A stretch of 64,000 nucleotides of DNA from Arenicola marina (taxonomy: Eukaryota > Annelida > Polychaeta > Arenicolidae): positions 38,577,759 through 38,641,758 of the forward strand of contig OZ025249.1 of NCBI GenBank assembly GCA_964019135.1. The letters are read 5' to 3'. This document shows, one piece after another, positions 47,887-59,906 of the stretch. A program made the translations under genes and the position numbers. Each line of letters opens with the position of its first letter. Within the stretch, counting starts at the first letter, position 1. Under the pieces are notes generated by a model. It ran no database searches and was not told the origin of the DNA. It saw nothing but the letters and a program-made list of their open reading frames with translations.

Positions 47887-50014
47887 TAGAGTCATGTATT
47901 AATTTCAAGGACGCAGCCTTGAAACCAATTAATGCAACATTCCAGGCTGCATAGATACAGCATATACAGGTACACGTGAAACCCATCTACTTCCGGTAGG
48001 ATGGCGGATGCAACGCGTCACTAAACGATATGTCTACAACGGGACCTCAAAAAAGTGTTTGCATTGGACCACGCAATAGGCATTGGCCGGACAAACTGGC
48101 ACTCTAGCGGCAATGGCGACCGAGCACGAGGCTCATCAGATACTATGCCGTGCAAAGATCTGTGTTAACGATGCCAGGGGCACATAGCCTTTATGTCTAC
48201 TAGCCTATATGCCTGTGCCACTGAATCCAGATTCATACAGCCGCCTGACACCGTATTCTGTCTACGCCTTGTGACAAAGCAGACAATCATTGTTGAAAAT
48301 TCAATATCTTACAAACGGCAAATGTGACATTGACATATGTAGTGACACATTTATGTGTATACATTGGAAACTCCAATTAAGACAAGTTCTGTCGACATAG
48401 CTAAACCTGTACATATTCATAGAATCGGGACCACTGTAAATCATTCCAAACATCCACAGCCGCCATGTTGTTAGCCTGGCTGTGTCGACGCAGCGGGCTC
48501 GTTGCTAACATAAATTAGTTATATTAGCGTCATTCGACCGCACCAATACTAATGGAGTGCAGACTTGTCTGGGAAATCCCAGAATACAAGCCCTAAGCGA
48601 ATCCTGTCACATTACCCTTTGATGTAAACCGCATGTCTGCCTGGTTTTGAGGTCTTCCGCAGGTCACCATCAATACTTAATCTGTACACATGAATCCGTG
48701 AATGTGACACTCGTCAAATCCATGCGATGGAAAACTTGCCCCATCTGCATGGCCAGAGAACAATGCAACATAGTCACAAGTCTACAGGTATGACCTTTCA
48801 GGGCAGTTCAGGCCTCTTGGCAAAACACCTTTCAAACGCGGTTAACTAAATTATGATTGCCAACGCCGACGTGGCTGTATTAATAAAACTATAATACAGA
48901 CATTGGTCAAACAGCGGTGACAGGAAGAAAAATGCAATTCATATAAATGATAATGCCTTATAAATAGTGCATCATAAATTCAGTGAATGAAGTTGCCATG
49001 CAATGGCTTCAATGAGCAACCTGGATTGTTTGTCAGCGTCAACATTAACCCTGCCTGCAAGATGGCCAGCAGACATCCAAATATGCCGGCCGGCACTGCA
49101 GCCAAATATATGTGGTCAATATGGGGAAGTTACACTTGATTCCTCCAATGTTCACGAATATAAACGTTTATCTAGTCTCTTCGCCAGCCTAGCAGGACCA
49201 AAACAAGCCTTCAGTGTAAAATATTTCATATCTGGCAATAGATCGATACAGGCTGCTAATCATTCATGGACGTCCCTGTTGCTTTTATCCAATCATGTGG
49301 CGAAAAAAGGTTTTCCACGTGCATTATGTCCAAGAAACATATCCGACAAACTAACCATCATGTCACTTTCTTGTCACTTTAAAGACATGAGTAATTGTCA
49401 CTTGTACCTACCATCCGCTATGATCGTCAATTCCATGCTCAATATTTAGGAAAATTTACTAAAGCGTGGATGGGGCTTAGTGCCGGAGTATGGATCAGGC
49501 GATCGCTCGTAGGCAGACCGGAAATCCCCGGTTGAGGGTTTGGCCACATGGGCCACCCTATCCGAGCGTGGAGCTGTCATTGGGAGCAGTTTTATTTGGT
49601 TGTCTATAGAAGATTGCTCTGGACACACTATGATCATTGTCTACACCATTGCAACAATGTGGCAGTGTCCACAGACAGTGGTATCATCTTTGCATCGAAG
49701 TTCACGGCATTTTGCCGTAGAAACCGGTTTTGTCTAATTCCAGACTTTAGATGTAGATCAATCCCAATTCAACTCCTGGTGTGCTCAAAAGGTAACCCTG
49801 GGATAGCTTCCTTATTATATGGGGCTATGTGCCTGATTGAAAGGGATTGGCGAGATACTGCATCGTCACTGAGCAGCTCTATTGTATGAATACAAAGGCC
49901 TATTAATGAAACTGCCGTGTGCCATGTATTTTGGTGCCCCGGTTGGCGTATATGATGCACATCCCTCTCTCCTGATGGCTCCTCCTACAACTTTTTGCGG
50001 CCTTGTCTGGGGAG
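47887..50014. other. Intergenic sequence without recognised genes
   Basis: A 148-codon open frame on the + strand (49003-49449) has no recognisable domain, no splice context and atypical composition, so I do not call it a gene. Nothing else stands out. Confidence 0.35.
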
Positions 50015-50225
50015 GGGGGAGCTCCCTGGCGTTTTGGTTAGCGCACTAGACCACAGATAAGGAGGTCATGGGTTCGAAACCGAGCCCGGGCACCTAATTT
50101 GGGGCATGTTTGCCTTGTCATACCTTCTTCATCCTTCATCGTCCCGGGAGGTTCCTTGGCCCAAGTTAACCTTCATGTGCACAACAACGGCCTAAAACAC
50201 CTATATTTCATTTGGGCTTCGTCTG
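50015..50225 (+). mobile_element. tRNA-derived SINE-like element
   Basis: Pol III boxes in tRNA order: TGGTTAGCGCACTAG (A box, about 50035-50049) and GGGTTCGAAACC (B box, about 50070-50081). A matching acceptor stem and a good anticodon arm are missing, so it is not a functional tRNA gene. The body continues for about 130 bases with no obvious tail. Confidence 0.5.
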
Positions 50226-51980
50226 GTGTCAGTTGAACGGTCATGTTTATGGAATGCCGTATGAAACCTAGAAATTGTATGATTGGTGAGATTTCCAAGA
50301 CCGAGTTATCGGGGTGTCGCGTAAAGCATAAGCAATTCAGAAGACTCATTGTGTCTCGCACAATGATGAAACAATCTGCACACAAATCTGACTGCAGCAG
50401 TCCTGAATATAAGCCATGTTGGTATAACACCTATTTCCGTAGGGTTGCAAGAACTGGTTTTAATAGGTGGGTGAATACTCGAGGTGTTGATGACAATCCA
50501 TTGGCTAAACAAAGGAATTTGAACAACTGTCGCTTCCACACAAATCTGAGAAAATTCTTCCTTGGTTTCTTTCACTTTCACAGAGTATTATGCCTCTTTC
50601 AAATTCACTGATGCAAATAAACAATTGCGCTTCAGTAATGTAAGAGCAGTTGGAAGCATATCCATTGTTAAAATTATGTTTCTCGAAGTAACCATTCAAC
50701 AATTTCGGATTCCAGATCACACATACCTGAACATTGTGTTTTGGTCTCATGAAATTATACGAAATAAGTTCACCATCACTCTGTGCACACTTTGCAAACA
50801 CACATTTTTGTACAATGTGTGATATTGTCTCATCCATGAGACTATTCGCGAACTGTTTACAGCCAATGGACTTGGAAAGCCAGTGTGGAACAGAGATAAT
50901 TTTGAATACAATACTGTAACCAGATACAGTATCTGTGATTCACTTATCCAAGGAAGGTATTGCCCAATGATCCTTAAAGGTACTAATTTTGTTAATAATC
51001 ACTAGTTTTGTTTGGGGTTCCTGTCCTTCCACCCCTCCGGGCGATGCATGCCTTTGCCTAAAACTGCCTTCTGCGACCAGCATATTCATGTTGGTGATGA
51101 CAGGGCCAGGGCTTTCATAATGAAGCTTTAGCAGCGCTGCAGCTGTAAATCCGGAGCCCGGCTATTTGACCGCAGTAAGCTGCATATTTCAGGGTTGACC
51201 ATGGCCACAACCATAGCCTCGCCGGCAAGTATTTTCTCTAAGATACTTAATTTGGTCCCCTGGAGCCCTTTTTGAAAAAGCGGAATTGAAAAATGGCCGC
51301 CAATTTGGATTCCACAGAAAGACCGACACTTCGCCTCAGACGGAGATAATTGTGCCCCGCTATCAATTTACTAAAGCCATCCCCACAGCTATACTGCTAG
51401 TGTGTGTGTGGGGGGGGGGGGGCTTCACCCTCACTACCAGAGGCAGGCAAGTCATCCTCCGACTCACCACATCAGCGTCAGTCTCACGGTGACACATCAT
51501 GTACGACGCTGTAATTGCTTGCGTTCCTGGACATTTCATGTCATAGATTCACTGAGCAGCTCTTTTGTATGGTTTTGTTGCTTTATGAACCCTGCAAAAC
51601 ACTGGGAATGTCAGGCTGCTCACTGACAGTGTTTATGTTCACATCCGTGCCACATCCGCGCCCAGCGCGTCACAGGTCTCGCGGAATTTCCCTGGGAATC
51701 CTCGCGGGATATCCCCACTGTAGCCTCGTTTTCTCCTGAGCAACTGGGGAGCAATGGCTGCCGGGCCGTTGAGCCCAAAGGGTCGTCAATATACACTTGT
51801 CCCACTGTTTGTTTGTCACTTACCTATTTTCCGTCATAAGCGCACATGCCGCAATGCAGATCGTATAACTAAAGCCAGAACAAAGCTGCAAATCCATCGT
51901 CTTTCGCAGACGGACGGACACCGAACATTGACCTATTTTCCGTTTCACCCGGCCTGACGCCGTACAGAGCAAACACTGGC
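50226..51980. other. Intergenic sequence without recognised genes
   Basis: Several mid-size open frames on both strands (up to 122 codons near 50243-50611 and 110 codons near 50505-50837) overlap one another, and none has recognisable motifs. Possibly a decayed element of unknown type. Confidence 0.3.
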
Positions 51981-54900
51981 GGGCTATATACCTCAATGTG
52001 GGACGCACCTAGTACAGCAAGACATCAGGGCTGTATACCTCAATGTGGGACGCACCTAGTACAGCAAGACATCAGGGCTGTATACCTTAATGTGGGACGC
52101 ACCTAGTACAGCAAGACATCAGGGCTGTAGACCTCAATGTGGGACGCACCTAGTACAGCAAGACATCAGGGCTGTATACCTCAATGTGGGACGCACCTAG
52201 TACAGCAAGACATCAGGGCTGTATACCTTAATGTGGGACGCACCTAGTACAGCAAGACATCAGGGCTGTATACCTTAATGTGGGACGCACCTAGTACAGC
52301 AAGACATCAGGGCTGTATACCTCAATGTGGGACGCACCTAGTACAGCAAGACATCAGGGCTGTATACCTCAATGTGGGACGCACCTAGTACAGCAAGACA
52401 TCAGGGGTGTATACCTCAATGTGGGACGCACCTAGTACAGCAAGACATCAGGGCTGTATACCTCAATGTGGGACGCACCTAGTACAGCAAGACATCAGGG
52501 CTGTATACCTTAATGTGGGACGCACCTAGTACAGCAAGACATCAGGGCTGTATACCTTAATGTGGGACGCACCTAGTACAGCAAGACATCAGGGCTGTAT
52601 ACCTCAATGTGGGACGCACCTAGTACAGCAAGACATCAGGGCTGTATACCTTAATGTGGGACGCACCTAGTACAGCAAGACATCAGGGATGTATACCTCA
52701 ATGTGGGACGCACCTAGAACAACAAGACATCAGGGCTGTATACCTCAATGTGGGACGCATCTAGTACAGCAAGACATCAGGGATGTATACCTCAATGTGG
52801 GACGCACCTAGTACAGCAAGACATCAGGGCTGTATACCTCAATGTGGGACGCACCTAGTACAGCAAGACATCAGGGCTGTATACCTCAATGTGGGACGCA
52901 TCTAGTACAGCAAGACATCAGGGATGTATACCTCAATGTGGGACGCACCTAGTACAGCAAGACATCAGGGATGTATACCTCAATGTGGGACGCACCTAGA
53001 ACAGCAAGACATCAGGGCTGTATACCTCAATGTGGGACGCACCTAGTACAGCAAGACATCAGGGCTGTATACCTCAATGTGGGACGCATCTAGTACAGCA
53101 AGACATCAGGGATGTATACCTCAATGTGGGACGCACCTAGTACAGCAAGACATCAGGGATGTATACCTCAATGTGGGACGCATCTAGTACAGCAAGACAT
53201 CAGGGATGTATACCTCAATGTGGGACGCACCTAGTACAGCAAGACATCAGGGATGTATACCTCAATGTGGGACGCACCTAGAACAGCAAGACATCAGGGC
53301 TGTATACCTCAATGTGGGACGCACCTAGTACAGCAAGACATCAGGGCTGTATACCTCAATGTGGGACGCATCTAGTACAGCAAGACATCAGGGATGTATA
53401 CCTCAATGTGGGACGCACCTAGTACAGCAAGACATCAGGGATGTATACCTCAATGTGGGACGCACCTAGAACAGCAAGACATCAGGGCTGTATACCTCAA
53501 TGTGGGACGCACCTAGTACAGCAAGACATCAGGGATGTATACCTCAATGTGGGACGCACCTAGAACAGCAAGACATCAGGGCTGTATACCTCAATGTGGG
53601 ACGCACCTAGTACAGCAAGACATCAGGGCTGTATACCTCAATGTGGGACGCATCTAGTACAGCAAGACATCAGGGATGTATACCTCAATGTGGGACGCAC
53701 CTAGTACAGCAAGAAATCAGGGCTGTATACCTCAATGTGGGACGCACCCAGTACAGCAAGGCATCAGGGCTGCATACCTCAATGTGGGACGCACCTAGTA
53801 CAGCAAGGCATGAAGGGTGTATACCTCGATGTGGGACGCACCTAGTACAGCAAGACATCAGGGGTGTATACCTCAATGTGGGACGCACCTAGTACAGCAA
53901 GACATCAGGGGTGTATACCTCAATGTGGGACGCACCTAGTACAGCAAGACATCAGGGGTGTATACCTCAATGTGGGACGCACCTAGTACAGCAAGACATC
54001 AGGGGTGTATACCTCAATGTGGGTCGCACCTAGTACAGCAAGACATCAGGGCTGTAGACCCCAATGTGGGACGCACCTAGTACAGCAAGACATCAGGGCT
54101 GTATACCTCAAGGTGGGACGCACCTAGTACAGCAAGACATCAGGGATGTATACCTCAATGTGGGACGCACCTCGTACAGCAAGACATCAGGGCTGTATAC
54201 CTCAATGTGGGACGCACCTAGTACAGCAAGACATCAAGGCTGTATACCTCAATGTGGGACGCACCTAGTACAGCAAGACATCAGGGCTGTAGACCTCAAT
54301 GTGGGACGCACCTAGTACAGCAAGACATCAGGGCTGTAGACCTCAATGTGGGACGCACCTAGTACAGCAAGACATCAGGGGTGTATACCTCAATGTGGGA
54401 CGCACCTAGTACAGCAAGACATCAGGGCTGTAGACCTCAATGTGGGACGCACCTAGTACAGCAAGACATCAGGGCTGTATACCTCAATGTGGGACGCACC
54501 TAGTACAGCATAACATCAGGGCTGTATACCTCAATGTGGGACGCACCTAGTACAGCAAGACATCAGGGCTGTAGACCTCAATGTGGGACGCACCTAGTAC
54601 AGCAAGACATCAGGGGTGTATACCTCAATGTGGGACGCACCTAGTACAGCAAGAAATCAGGGCTGTATACCTCAATGTGGGACGCACCTAGTACAGCAAG
54701 ACATCAGGGGTGTATACCTCAATGTGGGACGCACCTAGTACAGCAAGACATCAGGGCTGTATACCTCAATGTGGGACGCACCTAGTACAGCAAGACATCA
54801 GGGCTGTAGACCTCAATGTGGGACGCACCTAGTACAGCAAGACATCAGGGCTGTATACCTCAATGTGGGACGCACCTAGTACAGCAAGACATCAGGGCTG

Positions 54901-55056
54901 TATACCTCAATGTGGGACGCACCTAGTACAGCAAGACATCAGGGCTGTATACCTTAATGTGGGACGCACCTAGTACAGCAAGACATCAGGGGTGTATACC
55001 TCAATGTGGGACGCACCTAGTACAGCAAGACATCAGGGGTGTCTACATCAATGCGA
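51981..55056. repeat. 47-bp minisatellite, about 65 units (3.1 kb)
   Basis: The unit contains TATACCTCAATGTGGGACG and CACCTAGTACAGCAAGACAT. Units are nearly identical. Variation is concentrated at one position group before TATACC (GGCTGT, GGGTGT, GGATGT) and at CTGTAGACC and CACCTAGAAC. Runs of like variants show recent block duplication. The edges decay sharply at GGCTATATACC and GTGTCTACATC. Confidence 0.96.
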
Positions 55057-55216
55057 ACGTGCGCGAAATAAAAGGTAGCAAACAATCGCAATACGACGGT
55101 AGGACGTGAACCTGGCCAGCTAGGTCAAGGTCGTGCACCGCAGAACGCGGGAAGCGAGAGGAAGATTTGCGGTAAAACAATTGTTCTCATCACCGAAAAC
55201 GAGCACCCACGCGTTA

Positions 55217-55445
55217 CAGGGGCGGATCTAGGAATTTGCCAAGGGGGGGGGGGGTGGGGTTGCTCTCGGACCGGGGGTGTGGAGTGTGCTCTCTGAAAAA
55301 CTTGCGACTGGGGGGCGGGGGGGACCGGGATGGTGGGGGAGAGATGCTCGGAAAAGCCGACTTTAACAGTGTATGTTCAGGTTCCCAAGGGGGGGGGTTG
55401 CTACCCCCTTAACCCCTCCCCCCACCCTCCCTAGATCCGCCCCTG
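55217..55445. mobile_element. MITE with CAGGGGCGGATCTAG ends, copy 3
   Basis: Left end CAGGGGCGGATCTAGGAATT and right end CTAGATCCGCCCCTG form terminal inverted repeats. GTTACA overlaps or flanks both ends and suggests a target duplication. The interior shares the CTCTGAAAAACTTGCGAC block (in complement) with the other two copies. No coding capacity. Confidence 0.72.
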
Positions 55446-55569
55446 TGTTACAAAATTTGGAATTGGACCGCGATTTTTCTTTGGGAAGCGAGGATAAGAG
55501 GTATTAATATGGATGACCAATATTTACCAGCTTATATTTTCAATAACTTACACTGTGCAAATAAGTAAT

Positions 55570-55895
55570 GGTTAATTGATTACTGGAATCGCTCGCAACA
55601 AATGTTCTGCTACATCGCGGGAAGGAAAAATGGTCAGACGCCTTTCGTCAAATTTGGGAATTGTGGTCATATCGCGTCCATAGGGAGAAGGAAGAGGAAG
55701 CGGACCAATGTCCCCGGGGTAACCTAACCCACTAATTGTTGTAAAGAAGGACATAGGATCTTTGTCCTGCGACCACACAGAGATGACCACAGCGGGGCTC
55801 GAACCATCGACGGACGTGTCGTTAGGCTCTCACATATCCAGAGCGCTCAATGCGAGCGCTCTAACCCACTGAGCTATCGGAACGGCCCTTTCGTC
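55570..55895 (-). mobile_element. tRNA-derived SINE-like element
   Basis: On the - strand it starts with a tRNA-like head, CGATAGCTCAGTGGGTTAG (A box), then GATGGTTCGAGCCCCGC (B box) about 90 bases later. This is too long and poorly paired for a tRNA gene. A body of about 230 bases follows, ending near the CAATTAACC at 55570. The spacing between the boxes is unusually large because of a stretch around GAGCGCTCTGGATATGTGAG. Confidence 0.55.
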
Positions 55896-58884
55896 ACAGT
55901 TGGCAGACATACTTCAGCTACAAAAACAGCAAATGTCATTTCTCGAAAAGCCAGCGATGCAATGCTGCGTAATCCAACCTTGGTCAAGTAATTGTTTCAC
56001 CTTTCTCATTGATTTTTTCATAATTTAGCAACAATACTTATTGATTTAATGGTGGTAAATAAACACATTGAAAACACAAATATGTGTATATGTACATTTT
56101 TATTTTGTATACAATATCTTACAAAACTTGTTTCAAGAGATTAGTATATATATTGCTCTTGCTTAGCAAATAACATATCTTAATATTACATAAATAGGAT
56201 ATGCATCTTTGCTGATTATAATTTGCTTTGCAAATGATAATCAGAAAAGCTGTAAAATGGTATGGTGTGAATATAAACTGGACAAACCGAATAAAGCTAA
56301 ATTCGTCAATGTTTTCTATGACAGTTGATTACCCACACTGCGCTCTAATAACTCCTTATGACCGTCACTCACCCCTCCGCCCACCCCCCAAACCCCACAA
56401 CCCCATATTACCTTCATAGAGCTCAACACAATAATAGTCAAACTAAAGCAACTCTATTTTCGAAACGAAACATTTCATCGATATTTTCTTCATGCTGCTC
56501 CATATTAAGCAAATGCCTCTTTGTTATTTAACAAATTGCCGTCTTTGAGGTCACCGGGTGTTTACAGAATCAGTAAAAGCACCTTCTAATTTAGCCAACT
56601 AGGCTGTATTGCCCCTCAAAGACATCTGAAGAAGGATAGCTTGTCGGACACAAGGGTTGTTTGCCGACATTCCGCCATTTCCGGTGCCTTTACAAGTTGG
56701 AACGACATACGAAGTGAAGAGGAACACACAATGATAACGACCTTCACCTTCGCCACTGACGCTACTAGTAGACCAATGTCACGGTCAAGTGTGACTGAAA
56801 CAGCTTGCAAACGAGCAAACGAGGCGGGGGTGGGGTGGGGGAGGGCAGTAGAGGGGTAGGAAGGGTGGTGAAGAACGACGGAGGAGAGGGGTAACGAGCA
56901 CGTGGGTGGAATAGGACGCGTGGGTGGGGTGAGAGGTAGGTAAGGGGGTGGGGCGCGCGAGAAGGGGAGGCATCGTGGGAGGTGGGGGGGGGGGGGGGAG
57001 GGGGGTGATAGCGGTGGCGGAATTTAACAGTGAATGGTGCCAGATGGGCTGTGATTTGTGTAGTCTCAGTCTGGCAGAGGATCCAACTAAGGCTTGGTAC
57101 AAGCAGCAATTAAGAGCAGGCTAACGAAGCCGTGAAGAGCCTCGTTCTGAAAGCAGGGTCACGTGTGTAATGGAGACTATCCTGTCCCGCCTCACGGCGT
57201 CCACGTTGGGAACAAAATTAAGGCACCTTTCACGTGTAAGAAGCAGGGGGCGGGGGAGGCACCACATATAGTCAGACATACACATTTTTGTTCGCCGAAG
57301 CAGAAACCTGCACTTTCTCTCGATGTGCCCAACCAACTCTCTATCCGCAAAGAAAAAAAAAATGCTCCATGTTTTCCTCGCACATACCCGTGATTCCCGC
57401 GCCCGGAGACCTCAATCAGCTGGCAAGTGGTTTCGGGTTTTCGCGTACTGTTAGCCTCAATAGACTTTTCTCTCTTTACTCCCCACGTGCCCAAAATGGC
57501 AATTTGATGAGCGCACCCGGCCTCACATGAAGACGTAGCCACAGAGCCAGTGAGGTTAACCAGCTTGAATAGACGAATCCATACCGTATTGCTCACTTTC
57601 TACTTTCGAATCCTGGGTTATTTGTGAAGGCCTCCCTCCACATTTTACCTTGGTCATTGTCGACATTAGTAGGGGTTAGAGTGGCAGGCCAATTCACAGA
57701 TTAATTAATTAGCAGTAAACGCAAGATGATATCCCCTATTCCTTCCAAATGCACCCCCACCACCCGACAACGCCCCCTCCCACCAATGGAATATTTCATG
57801 CGTTCGCGGGAATATTGGTGGTTTTCCACTTACAAGTGCGACATTATACCCCCCCCCCACCCATTGTGTAATAGCTCACGACCACCGCCCCCCCCCACCA
57901 ACCTTTACGTCGCTACGTCGTGGAGACATCGCCCCTGACATCACAATTTTGTGAAGGAATAATTCTCCTTCAACAAAGTAATGAATGAAGACTAAAGAGT
58001 TCTGAGTTGTGGTGCCCTGCGGCATTATATAAAATGTTGGTTAAGCGACAAACGGTGTCCTGATAACCTGCTTTACGAATGGACGCACACGGTTCTTGAA
58101 ACCAAAGCATAAATCACGTGCGACTTAATTGAGGGTTCCATGTAACAGCTAACGACCTGGTTAAGCCACCGTGTCTAATGCCTACATCTTGTTCATTGGG
58201 CACTACTTCACTATTCAATTCTCACTACTGGAAGTTATACCTATGATGTGAGAATGGTAAGGGTGTCTGTGTACATTGAATTATACGCTTTGGGCCAACG
58301 GCCATCGCCGCGTCGTAATTGACATAAAAACAAAAACTACCGTCATAGAACGAAGTCGTGTAACAATGTTATAAAATATATTCAACGTCTGTGTAATTAA
58401 AACGAGTCACAACACCAGTATATACAATTAGCACTCTTATTGTATAAAATTACAGATTAAAATTACAGGCTGCACGTTCAAGTGAAACCACATTCAGGAA
58501 GCTGAGATTCCGCTGATTGAGGAATAAATGTGTACACATGTATTTGCGGCAAATAAATAAAGGCCCCCCCCCACTCCCCTTTCCCCATCCCCTCTTCCCT
58601 TCCTGTCTCAGATCTGAACTAACATTGAGTTGCAACATGAAGACCTCATACGACTTCGCATGTGATAATACTTTCATATACAACCGTTTCTATAACCTAA
58701 TATATCAAGATGACAAATCTGCACATTTTCACGTATTTGATTGCCTTGGTCGAACGAAGCAAAGCTGCATCATAACGCAGTCCTGATGACGGCAACAAGA
58801 CGATGGTGATATCGGGGTCTGTGTCGCATAATGGTGATATTCCTGGACATAACCACGCTGAGCCTTCACTTTCAGGACAAGTCA
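55896..58884. other. Intergenic sequence with simple repeats
   Basis: Contains G-rich and GGGGTGG-type tracts (56820-57010), C-runs near 57850 and 58565, and AT-rich sequence. No gene is supported. Confidence 0.4.
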
Positions 58885-59600
58885 TCCGGTAGACATGTCA
58901 CTTTGCAGACATACCACTTTGTAGACATGCTACCTGGTAGACAAGTCACTATGTATACATGTCAATTTGTAGACATGTCACCTTGTGTGCATATCTCTTT
59001 GCAGGCATGCCAATTTGTAGACATGTCAAGTCATCTTGTCAGGATACTACCCTATTGACACGGTAGTCATCTGGTAGACATGTCACTTTGCAGATATACA
59101 ACTCTGTAGCCATGGTACCTGGTAGACAAGTCGCTGTAGATATGTCACTATGTAGACATGTCACTTTGTAGATATGTCACTTTGCAGACATGTTACTTTC
59201 TAAAAATTTCAACTTCTAGACATGTCACTTTCTAGACATGTCACTTTCTAGACATGTCACTTTGTAGACATGTCACTTTGTAGACCTGTCACTTTGCAGA
59301 CATGTCAATGTGCAGACATGTCAACGTGCAGATATATAAATTTGTAGACATATCACTTTCTAGAAATGTCACTTTCTAGAAATGTCACTTTCTAGAAATG
59401 ACATTTTCTAGACATGTCATTTTCTAGACTTGTCAATTTGTATGCATCTCACTTTGCAGACATGTCAAGTCATCTTGTAGAGATATTACCCTATTGACAC
59501 GGTAGGTAAATTGGTAGACTTTTGGTATACTTTTTTGTACACTTTTCAACTTACAGACATATCAACTGATAGATACGTCAACGTCTAGACATGCCACCAG
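58885..59600. repeat. 16-bp tandem repeat (about 40 units, diverged)
   Basis: Units based on TAGACATGTCACTTTG with many variants (TTTCTAGACATGTCAC, TGCAGACATGTCAAT). A longer block with CAAGTCATCTTGT, then a run to CCCTATTGACACGGTAG, occurs twice (about 59026-59066 and 59465-59506), a sign of one larger duplication. It lies just downstream of the FAS1 gene's stop codon. Confidence 0.8.
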
Positions 59601-59688
59601 ATACACTGATCATTGCCACAGTCAAATACACACTCAGCAGTGAAACCTTCCAAGAAGGAAGCAGAATAAATTCATCTATGGCGACATT

Positions 59689-59906
59689 CTACGCTAGCCA
59701 AGACCACGTGCACAAGAGCAACAACAGCGGCCAGAGCGAGGCAGACCACGTGACCGGATGAGCCCCCGACGTCCACTCGGCCGTCATGCTGTTGATGAAC
59801 ATCACTTCCTCGATGACGTGGACGACGCCATTGGTCAGTCGCATGTCGCGCTGAACGACCAAGACCTTGCTCAACTCATCGTTGTTGAATTTAACGTAGT
59901 AACGAT
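59689..59906 (-). CDS. FAS1 gene exon E (domain end, GPI-type tail, stop)
   Basis: Acceptor TTTTTTCTTCCCAG|ATCGTTAC. Stop TAG at 59689-59691. Encodes NRYYVKFNNDELSKVLV, the NGVVHVIEEV signature and the hydrophobic C-terminus. Its acceptor and first 36 bases are part of a 59-bp tandem repeat that continues upstream into the intron, giving a second intact acceptor at 59966. I see no polyadenylation signal within the first kilobase downstream. Confidence 0.92.

Noticed and set aside
49003-49449. 148-codon open frame
   Set aside because: No recognisable domain, no splice context and no similarity to a family I know; a frame this long is not unusual by chance in a window of this size.
50030-50093. 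Possible tRNA gene
   Set aside because: A and B boxes are present, but the acceptor stem does not pair and the anticodon arm does not fold, so a SINE head is the better call.
50173-50837. Overlapping frames of 85-122 codons on both strands
   Set aside because: No motif is recognisable on either strand and the frames contradict one another. It could be a decayed element, but I cannot name it.
55830-55895. Possible tRNA gene on the - strand
   Set aside because: The distance between A and B boxes is too long and the stems do not close. The sequence continues into a SINE-like body.
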